Assembly (NCBI GenBank): GCA_003255025.1
Contig: QANY01000225.1
Span: forward strand, 62,001-126,000
DNA length: 64,000 bases
Source of the DNA: Datisca glomerata
Taxonomy: Eukaryota; Streptophyta; Magnoliopsida; Cucurbitales; Datiscaceae
Direction: 5' to 3'
In this document: one piece after another, positions 1 to 11,720 of the stretch
Layout of the letters: the number at the start of each line of letters is the position of its first letter
How positions within the stretch are numbered: the first letter of the stretch is position 1
The notes under the pieces: model-generated
What the model was told of the DNA's origin: nothing
Seen by the model: only the letters and a program-made list of their open reading frames with translations
Database searches by the model: none
Program-made: the position numbers and the translations under genes

Positions 1-258
1 GTGGCCTACATCAGCCAAGTTCTGAATGAACAAAAATGTCAGAGTAAATATGCAATAAGTACAACACTTAAGGGAAGATGCGTTATTGTTATTATATATT
101 TTATTTTTATTATCATGCAAATTATTTCCGGATTATTTAATGTGATTAAATTTTAATTTTTTTAATTAATTTACGCTATTTGATGTGCTTTTAATGTCAG
201 GAGAATAATGCAATAATTTTCATCAATATTATTTAATATCTCAGGAATGAGTGACCCT

Positions 259-484
259 CGGATCTATATTATTTTGAATTTTTAATCCTTCAAAATCAAG
301 AGTCACATCGATAATTTTTATTAAAATTTTGAGGGGATTCATACAATAAACAGTATTAGCATCTTGGACAATAACAAGTTTCAAGATTCGGACGTAGACC
401 GCAAAGCTCGGATCTGCATTGTTTTGAATTTTTATCCTTTTAAAATCAAGAGTCACGTTGATGATCTCCATTAAAATTTTGAGG
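259..484. repeat. Imperfect direct duplication, two 76-bp copies
   Basis: Copies at 259-334 and 409-484 (period 150) share CGGATCT...TTTTGAATTTTTA and ATTAAAATTTTGAGG. No coding role is seen. Positions 1-258 and 485-747 are AT-rich with nothing recognisable. Confidence 0.6.
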
Positions 485-747
485 TACGTTATTTATTTTT
501 CATACTCAATTTTACTATTTTTCTTGAAGAATATTTTTAAAGCACTTAAATTTAGCATGAGCCCATTATAAGCGATGAGATCCTAAGTTATAATATAAAG
601 TCTCATAATCTCTCAATTAAATTACCATGACACCTTAACACGAGATCTATGGATCGCTAGGGCCCACCTGGTAAGGGATAAGAAACTAAAAATAAAAAAT
701 ATGGTGTTAATCCCCTAGGAATATATAAAGTGTAGTTAAAACAGGAA

Positions 748-1150
748 AAATGCTCCCACGAAATAGGAAGTATGATTATCAAGACTCGGGAGGTCTCAGA
801 TCACGTAAATGCTCCTACGAGAGAGCAAGCGTGATTGTCAAGACATGAAAGTTCTCAGGATTACGCAAATACTTCCATGAGAAAGCAATGATGATTATCA
901 ATATTCGAGATGTCACTGATTACATAAATGTTCCTATGAGAGAACAAACATAATTATCAAAGACCCAAGAGGTAACATATTATGCGAATGCTCCTACGAG
1001 AAAGCAAGTACGGTTGTCAAGACCCGAGAGGTAACAGATTATGCAAATACTCCCACGAGAGAGCAAGCATGATTGTCAAGAGTTGAGATGTCACAGATTA
1101 TACAAATGCTCCCACGAAAGAGCAAACATAATTATCAAGACCCGAGAGAT
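748..1150. repeat. Minisatellite, period about 59 bp, about 7 copies
   Basis: Each unit begins AAATGCTCC(C/T)ACGAGAGAGCAA, continues with GATTATCAAGAC and ends in a CACAGATTATGC-like segment. Starts are near 748, 807, 867, 926, 987, 1045 and 1104. The array abuts the RT remnant, and the last unit runs into the codons just before it. Confidence 0.85.
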
Positions 1151-1809
1151 CCACTACCCTGACTGGATAGTCAACTTGGTGGTGGTGAAGAAGAAGAATG
1201 GAAAGTGGAGGATTTGTATAGACTTCATAAACCTAAACAAAGCATGCATGAAGGACAACTTCCCTCTTCCAAAAATTAATCAATTGATGGACGTTACAGC
1301 GGGGGCGCGAGATGCTCAATCTCATGGACACCTACTTCGGGTACAATCAGATACCCATGCCTTACTCAAACAAAGTTACGTTGTTCGGATTGAAGTACGC
1401 CGGAACAACCTATCAACATTTAGTCCACAAAGTGTTCTAAGAGTACATGCGGAAGACGATGGAAGCATTGGGAGAGTTCAACATAAGATACGAACCTCGA
1501 ACTGCAATTGAGGCTCAAGCACTCGTTGACTTTGAAGGTGACGCCACCCCAAGACAAAGAGGAGTAAGGTTGTACATAATATGTTTGCAAGCTAACATGA
1601 TTGATAGAGGCATGAGGAAAGAACCCTCAGACATGGAATGGGTGCTCAACATGGATGGCTTTGCAAACGCACGCAGAAGCAAAGTCGGACTGATACTCAA
1701 AACATCAGAGGAGATTATAATAGAAAGGGTGATGCGCTTTGCATTCAGGACATCAAACAATGAAGCCGAATATGAAGCTTTGCTTGCATGTCAAAGGAGA
1801 TTCTCAAGC
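1151..1809 (+). pseudogene. Ty3/gypsy (Tat-type) RT-RNase H fragment, internally deleted
   Basis: The first part reads as the start of a gypsy reverse transcriptase: YPDWIVNLVVVKKKNGKWR, then CIDFINLNKAC and DNFPLPKINQL. After about 1300 the frame changes, and the FxGYNQI and AGTTYQHLVHKVF segments are recognisable in other frames. The sequence then jumps directly to the end of the RT connection (NIRYEPRTAIEAQALVDF) and the start of an RNase H domain (WVLNMDGFANA, then SNNEAEYEALLAC) before stopping near 1809. The catalytic YxDD block, the rest of the connection domain and all of integrase are missing. This is a dead remnant created by an internal deletion plus frameshifts. The family call rests on the motifs; Tat type is inferred from RNase H style and context. 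Confidence 0.85.
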
Positions 1810-1890
1810 TAGACACAAAGATGAGAGCAAATCATAGCAAAATTCTAAAATTGAAGGAATGATTCAAAGAATGCTCTGTAGAGCATCTAT

Positions 1891-2550
1891 CCCGAGCACA
1901 GGAGATGCTTGGATGAAAGACCTCGATAAAGGCCATGACCGTCGAGGCGTCCTACTCACCAGAGATGACTAGGAGAAAGACCATATATAGGGAAAAAGGA
2001 CCACGAAAGAATCTCGTGGCACCCGAGCACACGAGATGCTTGGATGAAAGACCTCGATAAAGGCCACGACCGCTTAAGCCTCCTACTCACCAGAGATGAC
2101 TAAGATAAAAGACCCTATATAAGGCAAAAGGACCACAAAAGAATCTCGTGGCACCCAAGCACACTGGATGCTTGGATGAAAGACATTGATAAAGGCCATG
2201 GCTGGCGAGACCTCCTACTCACCAAAGATGACTAGGAGATAAGTCCATGCATTGGGCAAAAGGACCATGGTGGAATCTTGTGGCACCTGAGCACACGAGA
2301 TGCTCAGATGAAAGATCTTGGTAAAGGTCACGACCGTCAATGCCTCATACTCACCAGGGATGACTAAGAGACAAAACCCTACATTGGGTAAAAAGAACAC
2401 GGTGAAATCTCGTGACACCCGAGCACACGAAATGCTCGACCCAAAAGACCTCGATAAAGGCCACAGCGGATGAAGCCTCCTACTTACCTAAGATGTGTAA
2501 GAGAAAAGATCATGCCCAGGGTAAAAGGATCATGATAGTATTCGACGATA
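1891..2550. repeat. Tandem array, period about 132 bp, about 5 copies
   Basis: The landmark CCCGAGCACACGAGATGCTT recurs near 1891, 2022, 2154, 2286 and 2418. Units also share AAAGACCTCGATAAAGGCCA and CCTCCTACTCACCAGAGATG. The position directly after the pol remnant matches the tandem 3' regions of Tat-type elements. Short minus-strand ORFs here are chance readings of the repeat. Confidence 0.9.
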
Positions 2551-2555
2551 CCTGT

Positions 2556-4303
2556 GCTGGGGTTGGTAGATTTTAAAATTAACTAGAAAACAAGTTTGAA
2601 CCACAAACGGTTCGTGGGCAAAATATCATTTTTTTTCAGTTAACTTATTTAATTGAACTAAATAATTTAAAACCAAACAACCTGAGGTTATGCATATACG
2701 ATATTAAACGAGAAGATAAGTTTAGAAATAATTTTTCACCTATACTCTGTACCGGAGAATTTTTGAACTGGCGGATTTCCTTCGAGCGTTCTTCATGTTC
2801 TTCAAGCTTCAGAATTTAAATCACGCACTTGAACTTTAAGAACAATTTATGAATTTCGTCCACCAACAACCACCCATTAATTTCATAAATATATCGCACG
2901 AGAATTTTGTGTAAAAATTTGAGTGTGAGCTCTGAAAACGATTAATGAAAAAATTGAATATTTTCCTTCAATGCTCTCTCAATTGGCAACAATCACTAGG
3001 GAGCGGAGAAAACTATTTTTATTTGTATGTGATATGAGATATATATCTCCATCTCTCTCTACAATCAAATTAATATTCATATTTTAAATTTATGAAAATT
3101 CACCCCTATTCTTTCAAATTGTCAAAAATCAGTATATTTTCACAGTGTTAGAGTTGTATCGAATTTTATCAATCTAACTGATATATTTGATTGATCATTA
3201 TCAATCAATTGATTAATTAAGTTTTATTTACTAATTATCCAATAATTAAAAAATAATAAACTAATTAACTTCAATACAAATAATCACACTTAACTAATTA
3301 AGTGACATCACTCACCACATGTAGGTGTAGGAAATATACATTGGCACCAAAACACATTTTGATCCAATTTATTTTGTTTATCTATTCTTGTTCTCATGAG
3401 CTATTCTGAGACCGGATGGACTCACATGAACAAAGCTAAGGATTCAAATACCCGATGAGTTTATTTTCATAAATTTCTGATCTATTTAATCCTTACATCG
3501 TACGACTCCACTATAAGTTCGATGCTGAATCAACTCTCGATTCATTCGCGCTACATTTTCTGTTGGTGTAAATAAACTATTTTTCTTTTCATGGTCTACA
3601 AAATACTTTAACATAATATCCATCGTGAATATCAGTAATAAGAGCAAAATGTAGTATTATCGTTTTACCCCTCTTGTTATTATTTTCTTAACTCTTTTAT
3701 TGACTGTGAATAAGAAAGACATAATAGTGAGTTTTCTCGTACAATTCACAAGTCTTAATCGATGACTCAATTCATTGAATACCTGGCCTGAATAATTTAT
3801 TACACACACATCAATAAAACATAAAGTGATATTGTTACTTTCATAATCCAACCATGAATTTTCATATATGTGAATCATGTAACTCCAGCTTAGTTAAATT
3901 ATAATCCTAACAACCGAGGTAGTGCTCGCTAATTCAAACTCACTCATTTGACATATCAAAGATTACAACTAACTAAGTCAAGCTCATGTCTAGGTTAGCC
4001 GTTTGAGTCTCCACTCCCATGCCCCATGACTGACATCCATTGGTTCAATCTAACAGTTGTAATCAGATTCGATTGCCAAGTCAATCCTAAGATTGCAAAT
4101 ATCGTTCTGAATTTTCACAAAATAGTTCGTCTAGAGATGCATATGTCTTCACTCTTCGTTCATTGATAAAAGTTTCAGGACTCGAGTAATATACAAACAC
4201 ACTTTAATTTAAAATAAATTTAATTCAATAATATTAATGTCTGAGAAATAACTAAATACAAATAAATAGTTATTACACGTTATTTTATAGACATATTCTA
4301 ACA
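2556..4303 (-). mobile_element. LTR-like insertion, about 1.75 kb, non-coding
   Basis: This AT-rich block separates two arrays of the Tat-type 3' region. On the minus strand it starts TGTTAGAATATGTC at 4303, a typical LTR 5' end. It contains no ORF with a recognisable product. The style resembles the LTR-type repeat at 59801-64000, but no long shared stretch was seen. The left end (2545-2575) and target duplication are uncertain, so it could be a solo LTR or a non-autonomous element. Confidence 0.4.
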
Positions 4304-4640
4304 ACTCAAAATTATGCAGATGACTATGATCATCACTCAAATGACTATGAGATATGCAATCACGTAGAAGATTATGATCGTCACTTAAATGACTACAAAA
4401 TCTAAAGTCATGAAGATGACTATGACCGTCAATAAGATATGAGACCCAGCGTCAATGAGATATGAAGTCACGCTGATGACTATAACCTTTGATGTCACCT
4501 AGATAAAAATGAGACCCGACATCACCCTGATGACACACAGATGGTTATGATACCCGAGTTACCAAGATAACTACGGTACCCATAATCACAATTATGACAA
4601 CGACACTCTAAGTCACGCTGATGACTACGACACCAAAATT
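4304..4640. repeat. Degenerate tandem array, 50-60 bp units
   Basis: Variants of GATGACTATGA, GTCACGCTGATGACTA and TGAGACCC alternate through the region. It looks like continued 3' non-coding repeat DNA of the Tat-type element. From 4641 to 5883 nothing coding is recognisable. Confidence 0.55.
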
Positions 4641-5883
4641 AGAATCTCATAAACCACTAGAGATGACTCTAAAGGATCTCACCATCAAAGACTTGTCAAA
4701 CACGATTTGAACAAACGAGACAAAGAAGGCTAAAAAACCTTCTACTTGAAAGCAAAAGCATTGATGAATTGCATTCAGAGACATATAAGCACAAAGAGAT
4801 GCAACGACAAGCTTAACAGAACAAGCAATTCGTTTCAATTGAAGAACGTCAACAAGGCTAAATACAAACCCACCGCTCGAGGGGATATATTTGGTTGATA
4901 CCTGGGGGCATTAAGGACCTTCAGTAACCTAAGAAAATTGTCAAAATCACAGCACGATGATGGAGGCATCACCCCATAAATGCACAAAAATAATTTCTTC
5001 TCCAAGAGAATAACCGCTCGATTTTCATTAAGGCTAGCTCAAAGACACTCATTGTACCAAGCTACACTACAAAATCACGATTGATTTCAGACAAAGAAAC
5101 GAATAACTCAGACAGTCAGACTACTACGTGACTAGGATAGACAAAGAAACTGAGACATTGAGTTACAAGAAAGAGTCAACAAACAAAGCATCAAAATCTT
5201 CGATTCTCACACACGACATACTGTAACCTCAGATGGCAAAAAGAGCCACCAGGATGCATGCCACTAAGTGTAATAACTTCATCATCTGCCATGAGACATG
5301 AGATGCGAAAGTAATGTACCAGTAACATGGCCAAGCATGGATCAATACAAGAATGCAACGTAGGATTTTGAAAAAAAATTCTTATCCTTGAAAAGATCCT
5401 ATAACGTGACAACATCAAGTCAACCTCATGGTAATGCAATCCCAATGGACTGGCCATATAATTGCCTACACCATATCAAAGAAATTCAATCCTAGCATCA
5501 AGTCCTCAACATCAAAATCAGAAGGACTCAATCTGATGGTTATTTAGAGTAGCGCACAAACTTGAGCCTTATAGCTTCCAGTCTCGACACGATCACACAC
5601 ATCATTACATGAAGAAGTCTAATATTAAGCAAGAAGATGACATTTTTACATATAGTCAATTGAGAAATATGAAGAAAGGTCACCTCAGACACAAGATGCT
5701 ATGAGACATCATCATGAACCAACATCAAATGCTTAGATATTTGGACATAAACTCTACTGTTTGGCAATACCAGGCCAACATTTGCTTATCATTCGATTAA
5801 ATGTAAAGACAGAGTCTTGGGTAAAAGCTCATGGCTCCCTCCATAACATACTTTCAGATTCTATCGCTATGCTCTAGACTCAA

Positions 5884-5898
5884 GAAGTGGGGGCAAAC
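5884..5898 (+). other. Polypurine tract of the Tat-type element
   Basis: GAAGTGGGGGCAAAC lies directly before a TGTAGGG LTR start. The AAGTGGGGGCAAACTG form is common at the 3' LTR junction of plant gypsy elements. Confidence 0.7.
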
Positions 5899-6580
5899 TG
5901 TAGGGAAAAAAATATACCTGGGTTAAAGCCTATTTAATAATATTTTTGAACAAAGCACAATACTCCCATTTTTCGGGTAGGGCCCATATTAACTCCAAAT
6001 CAAAGACTCTTTCATGACTGAAATCACCATGATGACCAAGGCACTCTCCATGACCATATCAATGGACACGACCCCACCTATACTTACACTACCGAGGTCA
6101 CACGGATGACGAGGTAATCTCATACCTAGGACCGTGGCTAGATAGTCGATATTATTTTCTTGTCACGATAAGATATAATAATCAGTCATATAACAAAAGG
6201 ATAGACACACATCAAATCTATTAGGCAATCTCAATGGTTGTTAAGAAGGATAATATGATAACCAAAATATCATGATCAGAAAATATTCTCCATGAATATC
6301 TCCATTCCATATCAGAATAAGGAAGAAGATACACTGAACTTGTGCGTTTGACTGATACAGAAAATCATCATTAATATATAATGATCCCCATTAAACGGTA
6401 TACAATTATCCACACTGCTATTTTTCTCTAAACACTCTACTGACTTGATCGTCGGAGTGCAATAGGTGGTGCACCACCCTGGTGCCCTGCCTACTGCTTT
6501 CACGATCATTTTTGATTTTTGTAGACCGTTGATTGAATCACCGAATGATACATGACGGTCACTTCGACAATCGATGCTGA
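5899..6580 (+). repeat. 3' LTR of the Tat-type gypsy element
   Basis: It begins TGTAGGG after the polypurine tract. Near 6440 it carries ACTGACTTGATCGTCGGAGT, a block typical of Tat/Retand LTRs just before the end of the LTR. The exact 3' end is uncertain; a CA near 6579 is plausible. No 5' LTR partner is in the window. Confidence 0.65.
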
Positions 6581-6601
6581 CATATTTTTTGCATGAGTTA
6601 A

Positions 6602-7780
6602 CTAAAACCTTCTTCAAATATGTCCTTAAATGCGACAATCGTAAGGATTATTTACTATATATAAAGTGAGGAAGAAAGACGACAAAAAATGAAACGTCTC
6701 TCCCCTCCTCTCTATCTCTCGTTTTCATTCAATCTGATTTATGATATACTCATATTACCATAAATGATTTGTTAATTAATTATTAAAAACTCACTCTAGG
6801 TTGTAGCCAAATTGTCATGAGTAAGAATATGTTAACTGTACAAACTTCGAACTATTGTGCTTGCTAGACTTTTTCTTCGAAAGGGCATGTTAAATTCAAT
6901 ATAGATAGTGGCTCTATGGATAATATAACGTTAAGAAGTTATAACCTAATCATTTGCGTATTCTGGTTCAGAGTTCTGAGTAAAATAATTTGGACCTATA
7001 TATTGTCGCGTGTTTGTGCTCGCTGTTAATGTTAATCCTTTTAATTTTAATTTTGTCAATTTACTTCATGAAAATACAATTAACATATTTCGTTAATATT
7101 TTTTAATTGTTTCTACTACTCAAATGCCTTGCATATGTGGTCCAATTATTTAAAGCATATTACTGTAACTGTAATAGTAAACTGTATTATGCTTGGTGAT
7201 GTCTGTGCGACGTCTTTTGTGTAGATGGACCATAAGGTCAAGTAGATAAAGAAGCACTTATCTATAGATGGAGGGTACTTTTTTCCCTCATTGTACGACA
7301 CATGCTAATTGCTGTGAGTGATAAGTTTAATGATAAAATTGACAAGATTACAACTATGAGAGGACCGAATTGACATCAACCACGAGCTTGTAAAAAGAGA
7401 GAAAGGGGAGGCAACCTTGAGGTTGTAAATAAAGAGAAAGGGGAGGCTATATCTAGCGGAAGTGATTTCGATTGTATGGCCTGAGGTCTCTATGGACAAT
7501 GGGGCAAGTGAATCATCGTTTTAGGATGATGACATTCTTCTACTATCTATCTCATTGCATTTCATCATCTCGTATTGTACATTCTTACTATTGAGTTTCC
7601 TTCATTCTTACTATTGAGTTTCCTTCTCCGTTTTTAGTTATAAAATTAACTCAACTTAGTTGCTTAGTCTTTAGCAATTCCCAAACGTCAACGAAGAAAT
7701 AAGCTTACTTGAAGAAAGTTGTCAAGAGGAGCAAGCCTATATTGAGCAAGTTGACTCACTTTTATGTTATGTAAAAATTT
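6602..7780 (+). repeat. Duplicated block, copy 1 (partner at 41224-41694 plus 53812-54250)
   Basis: The block shares long near-identical stretches with 41224-41694, including AATCGTAAGGATTATTTACT and ACTTCGAACTATTGTGCTTG, and then with 53812-54250, including TTGTATTATGCTTGGTGATG and AAGAGGAGCAAG. The partner is the DNA just upstream of the RNase T2-like gene and is split by a 12-kb insertion. This copy has an extra segment at about 7265-7490. No ORF is convincing. It may be a segmental duplication or an old transposon. Confidence 0.85.
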
Positions 7781-8181
7781 TGTTAGTTACAAATTTTTTA
7801 TTTAATGTTAAAGAGGGTAATACTTCCTAGACTAATAAGGTTTCTAACTAGGGGTGTTACACTTATGATCATAACGAAATTTTCATTCTTATAAAACTTA
7901 CGCTCTGATCTAAAAGCACTAGCAAGCAAAAATTTTAACTTTTAATCGCACAAAAATTCAATTAGGAAATATTAAAATGCGAGAGAGATTTATGAACAAT
8001 TTCATCAATCTTAAAATCATAAAAAGAGTAAATATAATTAGATTGATTCTTGGTCATTATTGATAAGACAATTGTAGTAAAAATTTTATTACAAATAATT
8101 TTGATAACTTTCAAGAGAAAATATAGGCGTTCACCTATTATAAAAAATGGTGTGATTTGATTTGTTTTCTATTTTTTACTT
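7781..8181. other. AT-rich intergenic DNA, nothing recognised
   Basis: Neither strand shows a coding or structural signal in this stretch between the duplicated block and the Mutator-like element. Confidence 0.6.
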
Positions 8182-8190
8182 TTTATTTTA

Positions 8191-9447
8191 GGATAAATTA
8201 TAATTTTATCCCCTATAATTTGAGGTAGTATTTATTTTAAATTTTATATTTTAAAAATTTATAAAGTAAACCTTATAGTTACATTTTACATTCACGTTAG
8301 ACCTTCCGTAAACTCTCCGCTTAAAAATATTAACGGTCCGTCACAAAAGTCCTACGCGGCAAATATTTTAACGCTACATCACTCGATTTTTTTTACCTCA
8401 ACAGCCACATCATTTTAAAACCCCCCTTATTTTTTCTTTTTTCTTCCTTCATCCCCCTCTTCACGAATGGCCGTTGTTGGAGACTTTCAAGTACAACATA
8501 CTCCATGATTTTCTTCCTTCTTCCCCCAGTGATTTGCTTCTCCCTACTTCGTTCATATCCACAAGTAAATAAGTTGGTTACCCTTTGAAGGAAAATATTC
8601 TTTTTTTTTCTTTTTCTTTAATTCTTCCTTAATGAGAATTATACCCAAGAGCAGAATTTTTATTGCATAATTCAGAGGTGATTTATGGTCATTATTGGGC
8701 AATTTGTTGTGTGGACTTTTTTTCTCTAGGCCATTTTTGGTGTTCTTGGGTTTAATCTTAAATGAGTTTTCTTTCTTTTGGCCATTGAGGTTTGATTTTA
8801 GTGGAGATGAAATCATTTCGGTGTTCTTGGGTTTAATCTTAAATGAGTTTTCTTTCTTTTGGCCATTGAGTTTTGATTTTGGTGGAGTTGAAATCAAATT
8901 CATCTGATTTTGGGTATTTTAAGGTTTAATTTCAAGTGGGTTACTTTGGATCTTGATGGGTAAGCAAGAAACAACAACAAATTTTATAAGAGAGATTAAA
9001 GGTTTATAGGCCAAAGGGCCTTTACCAAAAGCAAGAGTGAAAGCTTGAAATTGCCAAGTCAAGCAAGGAAAAAAGTTGTGGTTGCTCTCACATGAACAGA
9101 GGAAAGAATAAAGTTTGCAACGATGGCCATTTGTGATTAGGGCTTTATTGAGGGGGAAGAAGGAAGAAGGGAAAGATGGGGGGGGGGGATAATTAATGGG
9201 TATTTTAGGGATTTCATCTCACATGACAACTGAGTAAATTAAAAAACTGATGTGACGTCAAACTACTTGTCACGTAATGCTACATAGGACTTTCATGACG
9301 GACCCTTAATATTTTTAAGCGGAGGGTTTACAAAAGGTCTAACGTGAATGCATAATGTAACTATATAGTCTACTTTATAAATTTTTAAATTGTAGGGTCT
9401 AAAATGAAAATTACCCCAAACTATAGGGGTAAAACTGTAATTTACCC
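8191..9447. mobile_element. Non-autonomous Mutator-like element (MULE), complete
   Basis: The element is flanked by a perfect 9-bp target duplication, TTTATTTTA, at 8182-8190 and 9448-9456. Its ends are long terminal inverted repeats of about 180 bp: GGATAAATTATAATTTTATC on the left pairs with the complement of GGTAAAACTGTAATTTACCC on the right. Deeper matching blocks include TTAAAAATTTATAAAGTA, TTCACGTTAGACCTT and CTCCGCTTAAAAATATTAA. A 9-bp duplication with long inverted ends is diagnostic of the Mutator superfamily. No transposase is present. The interior (about 8400-9230) has no recognised captured gene. Confidence 0.92.
8740..8901. repeat. 81-bp tandem duplication inside the MULE
   Basis: Two adjacent copies (8740-8820, 8821-8901) share TGTTCTTGGGTTTAATCTTA and TTTTCTTTCTTTTGGCCATT. 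The open frames over both copies are by-products of an in-frame duplication. Confidence 0.85.
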
Positions 9448-9881
9448 TTTATTTTAACACTGTGAATCTTAGAAGAAATATAAAACACATTATTCAAGAT
9501 AGAAATAATTATTGAAATAAATATACGTTTGTTGAAGGTGAAATTTATAAGTAAAATAATTACTTCTGTCATGTATCCCTAACTAATGCAACATCAGATG
9601 CTTTAATTGTGATCAATTCAAATAGTCAAGCTACCCCTTTGTATTAAATAAAAAAAATGTCAATTTAAAAATGAAAAGATTCTAAGATTATAATTCTCCT
9701 AGTAGGTATAACCATAAATAATTTTCTGAAACGAAAATTTCCAACATCACCCAACATTTCTTATGAGGTAGAGATTGTGTCCTTCATTTTGGCAGTGGAT
9801 TTGGTTTAACAAGAGAAGGTGGTGTCACTATAAGAAAAGCCATCTACGGCGACGGTCAGTAGTGCCTACCGTGACGGTCAA

Positions 9882-11720
9882 TTATGTCAATGTCATGCTA
9901 TCAAGCACATTAGTTGTTGCCTTCTTTGTTGGTCGGCCTAAAATAGGAAAGAGGGAAACATTTTGTGTTGTTCGCTCATCTATAAAATCATTATTCCTTG
10001 TAGGTCGATTAAATTTTGTTTCCACTCCATCTAAATACCTTGAACAAAATGTTGTACACTCATACATAATGTAAGCCTCGGCAATTGAACCTTTAGGATT
10101 AGTTCTATTGTGCATATAAGATTTTAGTTTACCCAAATACCTAACACAAGTACAAACAACTCATACTGAGCAAATCATTACATGAAATCATAATTGAATG
10201 GTAAACATACTATGTCAATCTTACCTTTCAATTGGGTACATCCATGTATAGTGGACATGTCCTTCAATGTTTGCTTCAGAAGCCAAATGACTACCAAATG
10301 AACCATGATGGTGAAGAATGCCGGTGGAAATATCATTTCCATTTGACAAAGTATGACAACAACACGATCCTGAAGTTTATGGATCATGTCCCTACGAAGA
10401 TTTGTCGAGCACAATTCCTTAAAGAACCAACTCAATTCAAATAATACCAAGTTCACATTCGGTGATAGTGACCATGTTAGCGCTATCGGTAAAAAAAATG
10501 CTCCATGATGATGTGAGAATCATGACTTTTAAGACCTTGAAGTTTACGATTCTTTGTATCAATACTACGAGACATATTTGAGGCATATCCGTTAGGAACT
10601 CTGATGCTTTTTAATACTTGGCAAAACATATTTTTCTCTTCGACTGACATTGTAAAGGACGCAGACGGAAATGTAGATTTCTTTTTTGTTTTATTGACCT
10701 TCGGATGAAGACGATGCTTTACATTCAGGATGCAAAGATCTAGACGTGCATTTAAATTATCTTTCGACTTCCATTAGTCATTTAGAAGTGTTCCAATAAT
10801 GTTATCACGTACATTGTTTTCTACATGCATCACATCAAGTTTATGACGTATAATATTAAACTCCCAATAAGGAAGTTAAAAAAATATAATCTTCTTTCTC
10901 CAATATTGAACACCAGTTTCCTTTCTTGTTTGCCAATCACTTCCTTTCCAAATATGACAGTTATATCATGCACTTGTTCATAAATTGTAGATCCCGATGC
11001 TGAAATGGGAGGTGGTCTCTCCTCAATAGTACCATTAAAATTTTGTATATCGAAGCGAAATATATGATCATCTTCCAGATATCGTCGATGACCCATAAAG
11101 CAATACTTATTGTTGTGCTTCAAGCGTATATGATGTGTGTCAAAGGTACAATGAGGGCATGCAAGACGTGAATGCGTATTCCATCCAGACAAGTTGCCAT
11201 ACGCAGGAAAATCATTGATAGTCCACAACAATGATGCATGCATATTAAACATTTCCTTCTGCGATGCATCATATGTATTTACACCAACCTCCCACAATTC
11301 TTTTAGTTCTTCAATCAACAGTTGCAAATACACATTAATATTATTACCTGCCATCTTAGGCCCAAGAATAAGCGTAGTCAGTATGAAATTTATTTGCTTC
11401 ATGCACATCCAATGAGGTAAATTGTATGGAATCAAGATTACATGCTAAGTACTGTAACTTGTACTCATGCTCGAATGGCTTGAAGTCATCACTAGCTAAT
11501 CCCAACCTAACATTATGTGGTTCCAAAGAAAATTCTTTGAAGTTATCATAAAAAACCTTGCAAGCATCTGAGTCAGTAGGATGTCTCAAAACATCATCCT
11601 TAGTGCGTCCGTAATTCTTTCATCTACATCATCAACCGGTTGTTGTGATGAAATAGAGTCTGAACCATGTTCATTGTTCAATAAATTACTAAATGCATCA
11701 TGCAACAAATCATGTATATC
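9882..11720 (-). pseudogene. CACTA TNP2-type transposase pseudogene
   Basis: Reading 11720 down to 9882 on the minus strand gives the usual order of a plant TNP2 transposase, broken by frameshifts and stops. There is an acidic N-terminal stretch (DLLHDAFSNLLN), then EPHNVRLGLASD, NLPHWMCMKQ, IEELKELWEVGV and LLWTINDFPAYGNLSGW, with a CPHC zinc-type motif. The middle part reads DNLNARLDLCIL and FCQVLKSIRVPNGYASN. The C-terminal DUF4218-like region reads MEMIFPPAFFTIMVHLVV and GSIAEAYIMYECTTFCSRYL. The protein would cut and move the element. This copy cannot encode a full enzyme. The TIR at 9826 lies 56 bp beyond its 3' end. Confidence 0.9.

Larger units (their letters stand above)
1..6580 (+). 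mobile_element. Decayed Tat-type Ty3/gypsy retrotransposon, right part
   Basis: The region reads as one plus-strand LTR retrotransposon whose 5' end lies left of the window or is lost. In order it has a 59-bp minisatellite, an RT/RNase H remnant, a 132-bp array, an unrelated insertion (about 2556-4303), a degenerate array, a non-coding stretch, a polypurine tract and a 3' LTR. Tandem arrays in the non-coding 3' region are known for Tat/Ogre/Retand elements. No integrase was found. The left boundary is not defined. Confidence 0.65.

Noticed and set aside
8553..8907. Opposed ORFs of 116 and 70 codons inside the MULE
   Set aside because: Both read an 81-bp in-frame duplication; no domain, and they overlap on opposite strands.
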